Both the position numbers and the translations under genes were made by a program. Positions 57,936 through 64,000 of a stretch of 64,000 nt of DNA are shown piece after piece (the stretch's first letter is position 1; every line of letters begins with the position of its first letter). The stretch comes from Salvelinus alpinus (lineage: Eukaryota; Chordata; Actinopteri; Salmoniformes; Salmonidae): assembly GCF_045679555.1 (NCBI RefSeq), contig NC_092110.1, positions 4,603,390 through 4,667,389 on the forward strand. Direction: 5' to 3'. A model generated the notes under the pieces. That model did not search any database and was not told where the DNA came from. It saw only the letters and a program-made list of their open reading frames with translations.

Positions 57936-59790
57936 TCCTCGTACGGCCCTCAATGGTAGGTCATGAGGTCAGCAGTAAGTCGTCCAGGCGGGTGCCTGAT
58001 GGAGCCATAAAGGGCCACGGGTCCTAACAGGGGAGGATGGGTGAGGAGGGGGAAAAGAGTAAATAGGGGCAGAGGAGAGAAGGGGGGAGGAGGAGGGGGG
58101 AGGAGAGGGAGAGGAGTAGGGGCGATGACAGGGGAGGGACGGGGCAGGGGAGGAAGAGGAGGTTGGAGAAGAGGGAGGACGGGTGAGGTTTAGTGGGGTG
58201 AGCAGACCTCATATCGCCACACTCTTACAGGGAGTGTCCCCAAAATCCTATTTGGTGGATTCCCCAATAGCTTGTAACCCGTGGCTGAGCCTAGGTTAAA
58301 ACACAGTAATAAAGAGACGTCCAACACCATATTAAAGATAAGAAGAAAAGGAGTGGAAGAAAAGGGGGACTATGAAAGAAAGGAGGGCGGTGTTGGAGGG
58401 GTGTACGGGGGAATTGGGGTGCCGTAGGGTGGGGGCATACCCAGAAGATTTAAGACCAGTGGGGCTTGTAAACAAATTCAAATCGAGCTTAATTAAAGGC
58501 ATATGAGTCCAGGGTCAAGGCTTGAAGGGGTCCTGTCCCTTAGTAACCCCCGATCCCTCTTGCCTCGCTCTCTCCTATCTCTCTCTCAGGGCCAGTTCGG
58601 GTCGGGGGGTTCGGGTCGGGGGGGTTGGGGGAGAGGTGGACTGAGAGAGAGAGACACAGAGGTGGATCGGAGACAGAGATGGAGAGAGCAGGGTAGAGGT
58701 GGAGGTGGTAGGGCCATGGTCCGGTCTCAGCCCCCTGACTCCACACCTGACCCTGGGGTCAGCTCATTTCCTCATGGCCCTTCTCTACCCTGCCATAAAA
58801 CCAGGACCAAAGAGCTAGGCTCAGGGAGGGAGAGATAATGGGGAGGAAGCTACAAGCCTCAATAGGAGAGGAAGTAGGAGAGATAATGGGGAGGACGACC
58901 AGAGAGAGGAGGCCATGGCCCTGGAGGAGAAAGAAGCCTCGAGTAGAGAGGAGGAGAGATAATGGGGAGGACCACAGAAATAGAAACCAGACGAGAGGAA
59001 GCCTGTGGGCCCGGAGGAATAGGCAACCTCAGGCCTCAGTGGTCTTCGTGTGGGAGGGTGTGACTACTAGCGTTGCCTTGCCTTTCACAATCAATGTGAA
59101 GAAGTGCTGAAATGACTAACACTGATCATGACGATCGTCATTTGCCCTGCAGGAGAATATCGAGTTTGACAAGGCACGGGTTCTGCAGAGTAGATAAGCA
59201 GCTTTCTGAAGTAGACAAGGAGCTTCCAGTGTTAATGTGAGCCAGACGAAACGCTGAGCGCTGAGCGGCTTGGTCGACTGGTAAAGAGAGAGAAGTCAGT
59301 GAGTGACTCTGCTCTGGCGGATCCTCTCGGCCTTGGATCCTCGGAGCCAGGAGCAGCCGTCTTGGCGTCGTAAACTCAGCAGACAGACAGACAGACAGAA
59401 CAGGAACCAGAGGAAAGCCCAGGGGCTTCTTTAAAACATCACACTCCCAGCGTCCCTCTCTCCCTCCCTCTCTTCCCGGGCCAGAACCGGACGAGATGTA
59501 CTCAGAGGTGATGAGATGTGGGAGTTCATCGACAGTCACTTCCCCCCTCTACTCCCCTCCTCTCCCCTACTACCCTCTCCACTCTTTCTGGCCCAGTTTT
59601 ACAAGCTCTGGGAGCTTCACCATGAGACTGGCCAGGTTGAGGGGGTAAGGGGGTGAAGGCCAGGGCAGATTGGTGCTTCTGTGAGCCTATAGACTGGAGA
59701 ATAGCATTCAGGGTTAAATAATCCTCCACCCAGTCACCTCTCCACCCCAACCACCTGACCCCAACCTCCCTATAAAAGACACAGATCCTA
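57936..59790. other. Intron DNA with purine-rich patches
   Basis: 58024-58200 is GGGGAGGAG-rich; 58580-58700 and 58830-59020 are also G/A-rich. The regions between (58200-58500; 59040-59540) look non-repetitive, without recognisable exons. Confidence 0.45.
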
Positions 59791-59862
59791 GGCTGCGTCT
59801 CATTTGGCACCCTAGTCCCTTTACAGTGCACTAGTTTTGACCAGAGCCCATCGGGGCCTATA
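59791..59862. repeat. Half copy of the 17.4-kb foldback repeat
   Basis: GGCTGCGTCTCATTTGGCAC followed by GTGCACTAGTTTTGACCAGA, corresponding to one arm of the palindromic repeat at 17451-17548. Confidence 0.65.
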
Positions 59863-60402
59863 TAGGCAGAAGCAGCAGTGTTTCAGGGCCAAACAGGGCA
59901 ACATGGACCAGGGGCCGTGTCCCCCAACATACCCCAGAGGTAATGGGAAACCGGGGCTTGGGGACCAACCAATTAATTTATATATACACTAGATGACTGA
60001 CAGGTGCCGCTGTTTTGAAGTCACTGCACTTCCATCTTGACACTCCCCCACCATTCTAAAAAAGATTTTAGAAGCTATAAAAATGCATTTATTAATGTCT
60101 ACATTTGTTTTTGCCACATTTATTCTACTGCAGACACCTGCATACTTTTAAATTGTATTATGCTAAACAAACAAAACAAAAAATAACCCTAAAAATCCTT
60201 ATTGTATAAGTTCTAATATTACTGTCCCCACTACAACAACAAAACTACTTAGACACGTGTCATTTTGTCCTTGAAATATTTTATTGAAATACTGTAGAAT
60301 TCCATTCATCCTGTGGTGGATTGCTTCTTCTGAGGAGTGCCAATATGGCCGACCGGTAGCTACAAAGCCTCTCATTGGCATACATCGCATCAGAAATCCA
60401 AG
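59863..60402. other. Intron DNA
   Basis: AT-rich, no repeat family or exon recognised. Confidence 0.35.
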
Positions 60403-60521
60403 CACACACACGCGCGCAAGCACACACACACACACACGCGCAAGCACACACACGCACGAAAGCAAACACACACACGCAAGCACACACACACACGCAAGCA
60501 AGCACACACACACACACACAC
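60403..60521. repeat. Interrupted (CA)n / CACGCAAG microsatellite
   Basis: CA runs separated by CGCAAG or CGCACGAAAG steps. Confidence 0.92.
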
Positions 60522-60673
60522 ATAATGATTTAAAATAACTGCCGATGGGAAGGGGCAGGGGTTATTGGGTTGATCAAAAGGCAAGAGGTTTGATGGGCCT
60601 GATTTTAAAAGGGCAGGCCGCTCTTTTAAAAGGAGTCTTTTAAATTTGGCCTTGTTAAATTGTGTTGGGTATT

Positions 60674-63600
60674 CCCTATGCGAGAGGAGAGGAGAAAGGG
60701 GTGGGGAGGAGAGGAGAGTGGAGGGGGGAGTAGGGGACGAGAGAAGAGGAGAGGGAAGGGGGGGTAGGGAACAAGAGAGGGGAGAAGAGTAGATGAGGAG
60801 TCGGGTAGAGGGATTGGAAGGATAGGTGAGGAGAGAGGAGAGGAGAGAGGAGAGAGGAGAGGAGGATAGGTGAGGAGAGAGGAGATTAGATGAGAGGATA
60901 GGTGAGGAGAGAGGAGAGGAGGATAGGTGAGGAGAGAGGAGAGGAGGATAGGTGAGGAGAGAGGAGAGGAGGAGAGGAGAGGTGAGGAGAGAGGAGAGGA
61001 GGGGAGGATAGGTGAGGAGGTGAAGGGAGGAGGGGAGGATAGGTGAGGAGAGAGGAGAGGAGGATAGGTGAGGAGAGAGGAGAGGAGGAGAGGATAGGTG
61101 AGGAGAGAGGAGAGGAGGGGAGGATAGGTGAGGAGAGAGGTGAGGAGGTGAAGGGAGGAGGTGAGGGGAGGATAGGTGAGGAGAGAGGAGAGGAGGTGAG
61201 GGGAGGAAATGTGAGGAGAGAGGAGGTAAGGGGAGGATAGGTGAGGAGGGGAGGATAGGTGAGGAGGGGAGGATAGGTGAGGAGAGAGGAGAGGATAGGT
61301 GAGGAGAGAGGAGAGGAGGGAAAGATAGGTGAGGAGAGAGGAGAGGAGGGGAGGATAGGTGAGGAGAGAGGAGAGGAGGGGAGGATAGGTGAGGAGAGAG
61401 GAGAGGAGGGGAGGATAGGAGAGGAGGGGAGCATAGGTGAGTAGAGAAGGGGGTGAGGGGAGGATAGGTGAGTAGAGAGGAGGTGAGGGGAGGATAGGTG
61501 AGGAGAGAGGAGGGGGGAGGAGGTGAGGAGAGAGGAGAGGAGGGGAGGAGGTGAGGAGAGAGGAAAGGAGGGGAGGATAGGTGAGGAGAAAGGAGAGAGG
61601 AGAGGAGGGGAGGATAGGTGAGGAGAGAGGAAAGAAGGAGAGGAGGTGAGGAGAGAGGAGAGGAGGTGAGTAGAGGAAGAGAGGAGGTGAGGAGAGGAGG
61701 AGAGGAGGAGAGGAGGTGAGGAGAGAAGGAGAGGAGGTGAGGAGAGATGAGAGGAGGGGAGGATAGGTGAGGAGAGAGGAGAGGAGGTGAGGAGAGAGGA
61801 GAGGTGAGGTGAGGCGAGAGGAGAGGAGGAGGATAGGTGAGGAGGAGAGGACAGGTGAGGAGAGAGGAGAGGAGGGGAGGATAGGTGAGGAGAGAGGAGA
61901 GGAGGGGAGGATAGGTGAGGAGAGAGGAGAGGAAAGGAGGCGAGGATAGGTGAGGAGAGAGGCGAGGATAGGTGAGGAGAGAGGAGAGGAGGGGAGGATA
62001 GGTGAGGAGAGAGGAGAGGAGGAGAGGAGATGAGGAGAGAGGAGAGGAGGATAGGTGAGGAGAGAGGAGAGGAGGGGAGGATAGGTGAGGAGAGAGGAGA
62101 GGAGGATAGGTGAGGAGAGAGGAGAGGAGGGGAGGATAGGTGAGGAGAGAGGAGAGGAGGGGAGGATAGGTGAGGAGAGAGGAGAGGAGGGGAGGATAGG
62201 TGAGGAGAGAGAAGAGGAGGGGAGGATAGGTGAGGAGAGAGGAGAGGAGGGGAGGATAGGTGAGGAGAGAGGAGAGGAGGAGAGGAGATGAGGAGAGAGG
62301 AGAGGAGGATAGGTGAGGAGATGAGGAGAGGAGGGGAGGATAGGTGAGGAGAGAGAAGAGGAGGGGAGGATAGGTGAGGAGAGAGGAGAGGAGGGGAGGA
62401 TAGGTGAGGAGAGAGGAGAGGAGGGGAGGATAGGTGAGGAGAGAGGAGAGGAGGGGAGGATAGGTGAGGAGAGAGGAGAGGAGGGGAGGATAGGTGAGGA
62501 GAGAGGAGAGGAGGGGAGGCTGGGTGAGGAGAGAGGAGGTGAGGGGAGGAGGTGAGGGGAGGATAGGTGAGGAGAGAGGAGGTGAGGGAAGGATAGGTGA
62601 GGAGAGAGGAGAGGAGGTGAGGGAAGGATAGGTGAGGAGAGAGGAGAGGAGGGAAGGATAGGTGAGGAGAGAGGAGGGGAGGGGAGGATAGGTGAGGAGA
62701 GAGAAGAGGAGGGGAGGATAGGTGAGGAGAGAGGAGAGGAGGGGAGGAAAGGTGAGGAGAGAGGAGGTGAGGAGAGGAGGTGAGGGGAGGATAGGTGAGG
62801 AGAGAGGAGGTGAGGGGAGGATAGGTGAGGTGAGAGGAGGTGAGAGGAGGATAGGTGAGGTGAGGAGAGAGGAGGGGAGGATAGATGAGGAGAGAGGAGA
62901 GGAGGAGAGGAGAGGAGGGGAGGAGAGGAGAGAGGAGAGGAGGGGAGGGGAGGAGAGAGGAGAGGAGGGGAGGATAGGAGGGGAGGGGAGGGGAGGATAG
63001 GTGAGGAGAGAGGAGAGGAAGAGAGGATAGGTGAGGAAAGAGGAGGGGAGGATAGGTGAGGAGAGAGGAGAGGAGGTGAGGAGAGGAGGTGAGGGGAGGA
63101 GAGAGGAGAGGAGGGAGGAGAGGAGGGGAGGATAGGTGAGGAGAGAGGAGAGGAGGGGAGGATAGGTGAAGAGAGGGGAGAGGAGGTGAGGAGGAGAGGA
63201 GGTGAGGAGGGGAGGAGAGAGGAGAGGAGGGGAGGATAGGTGAGGAAAGAGGAGAGGAGGGGAGGAGAGAGGAGAGGAGGATAGGTGAGGAGAGAGGAGA
63301 GGATAGGAGAGGAGGTGAGGAGAGAGGAGAGGAGGTGAGGAGAGAGGAGAGGAGGGAGGAGAGGAGAGAGGAGAGGAGAGAGGAGAGAGGAGAGGAGAGA
63401 GGAGAGGAGAGGAGGTGAGGAGAGAGGAGAGGAGGTGAGGAGAGAGGAGAGGAGGGAGGAGAGGAGGGAGGAGAGGAGGGAGGAGAGGAGGGAGGAGAGG
63501 AGAGAGGAGAGGAGGGGAGGGAGGAGAGGAGAGAGGAGAGGAGGGGAGAGGAGGTGAGGAGAGAGGAGAGGAGGAGAGGAGAGAGGAGAGGAGAGAGGGG
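60674..63600. repeat. 2.9-kb purine-rich minisatellite, about 30-bp unit, nearly free of C
   Basis: Tandem GGATAGGTGAGGAGAGAGG-type units with a 30-bp dominant period and many unit-length variants. From about 60813 to 63600 I count only six C residues on the plus strand. The strand asymmetry keeps long frames open on both strands (913 codons of Ser/Pro/Leu on minus, Glu/Arg/Gly on plus), which are not genes. It lies in SLC25A21 intron sequence or upstream of it. Confidence 0.97.
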
Positions 63601-64000
63601 GCTCTCAGTCTCTCCCATAAATGACATTTAGCACTTCAAACCCCTTCTATCCAAAATATTCATTGAAAATAATAAATACGATGGTTTTATGATGTAAATA
63701 GTTCCAGAGCCCTATATTTATTACATCTAAGATTAGAAAATACGTCATGTTCTCCATCGTAAATGTTTTAATAGTTTAGCGTCAGATAGTGGTTGTTTGT
63801 TGGTATCTATGTGGACAGTTCGCTATAGAGCCAGTCCCAGAGTCCCATTCCTGGTCTGTTAGCTTACACCTTCGTGCACGACAGAGTGTAAAGAGTAAAT
63901 GAGTGGTGGAGAAAAATTGGGAGAGAGAGAGGCAGAAAGAGAGAGAGAGGCGGAGAGAGAGAGAGGCAGAGAGAGAGAGAGGCAGAGAGAGAGAGAGAGA
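63601..64000. other. Unique stretch followed by GA-rich repeat at the window edge
   Basis: 63601-63910 has no recognised feature. 63916-64000 is (GA)n broken by GGCAGA or GGCGGA every 20 bases or so and runs off the window. Confidence 0.6.

Noticed and set aside
59138..59210. Possible exon after CCTGCAG reading ENIEFDKARVLQSR then a stop
   Set aside because: An acceptor-like site and 14 codons are too little. I recognise no protein, and there is no evidence it belongs to a neighbouring gene.
60886..63627. 913-codon Ser/Pro/Leu-rich minus-strand open frame as a mucin-like gene
   Set aside because: It is the complement of a purine tract; the near absence of C on the plus strand removes stops. 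Opposite-strand frames are open for the same reason.

Overview
The window is vertebrate genomic DNA, almost certainly from a salmonid fish (trout, salmon, char or whitefish group). It carries many salmonid-typical repeats: Sleeping Beauty-like Tc1 transposons, several other Tc1-like families, HpaI-type tRNA-derived SINEs, Rex1-like and L2-like LINEs with their usual 3' tails, and abundant (CA)n arrays. Only two host genes can be supported. They lie tail to tail in the order known from other vertebrates. The terminal coding exon of PAX9 is on the plus strand (2517-2789). SLC25A21, the mitochondrial 2-oxodicarboxylate carrier, is on the minus strand with eight coding exons between 9490 and 56268. 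Exons 1-2, which would encode roughly the first 40 residues, lie beyond the right edge.

Layout. 1-2376: PAX9 intron; a degenerate duplicate of the terminal exon's acceptor and first codons sits at about 2351-2425. 2790-9489: PAX9 3' UTR, intergenic DNA and SLC25A21 3' UTR, with compound CA arrays and a hAT-type MITE. 9490-14868: last three SLC25A21 exons with nested Tc1/hAT insertions. 14869-20703: an intron holding a truncated Sleeping Beauty-like copy, a long (TG)n array and a 2.5-kb 33-bp minisatellite. 20704-32174: four small exons separated by piled-up Tc1 elements, a LINE fragment and SINE fragments. 32175-56184: a 24-kb intron with a Rex1-like LINE whose 1012-codon frame is open, a 5'-truncated L2, a foldback Tc1 copy and non-repetitive stretches that may be conserved enhancers. 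56185-56268: the first SLC25A21 exon in the window. 56269-64000: intron DNA with a 71-bp minisatellite and a 2.9-kb nearly C-free purine tract.

The eight SLC25A21 exons join in frame with GT-AG junctions and give 259 residues plus a stop, the same as my recollection of human residues 41-299, so the host gene looks intact here. In mammals the PAX9-SLC25A21 pair is known as a regulatory block in which PAX9 control elements lie in and near SLC25A21. That makes the non-repetitive intronic stretches (about 14090-14400, 42056-42260 and 56540-56720) the most likely functional non-coding DNA. All ten Tc1-like copies (six families) are visibly broken. No tRNA or rRNA genes, CRISPR arrays, viral genes or prokaryotic features were found.

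All calls come from reading the sequence and from remembered family features; no alignment or database search was run.
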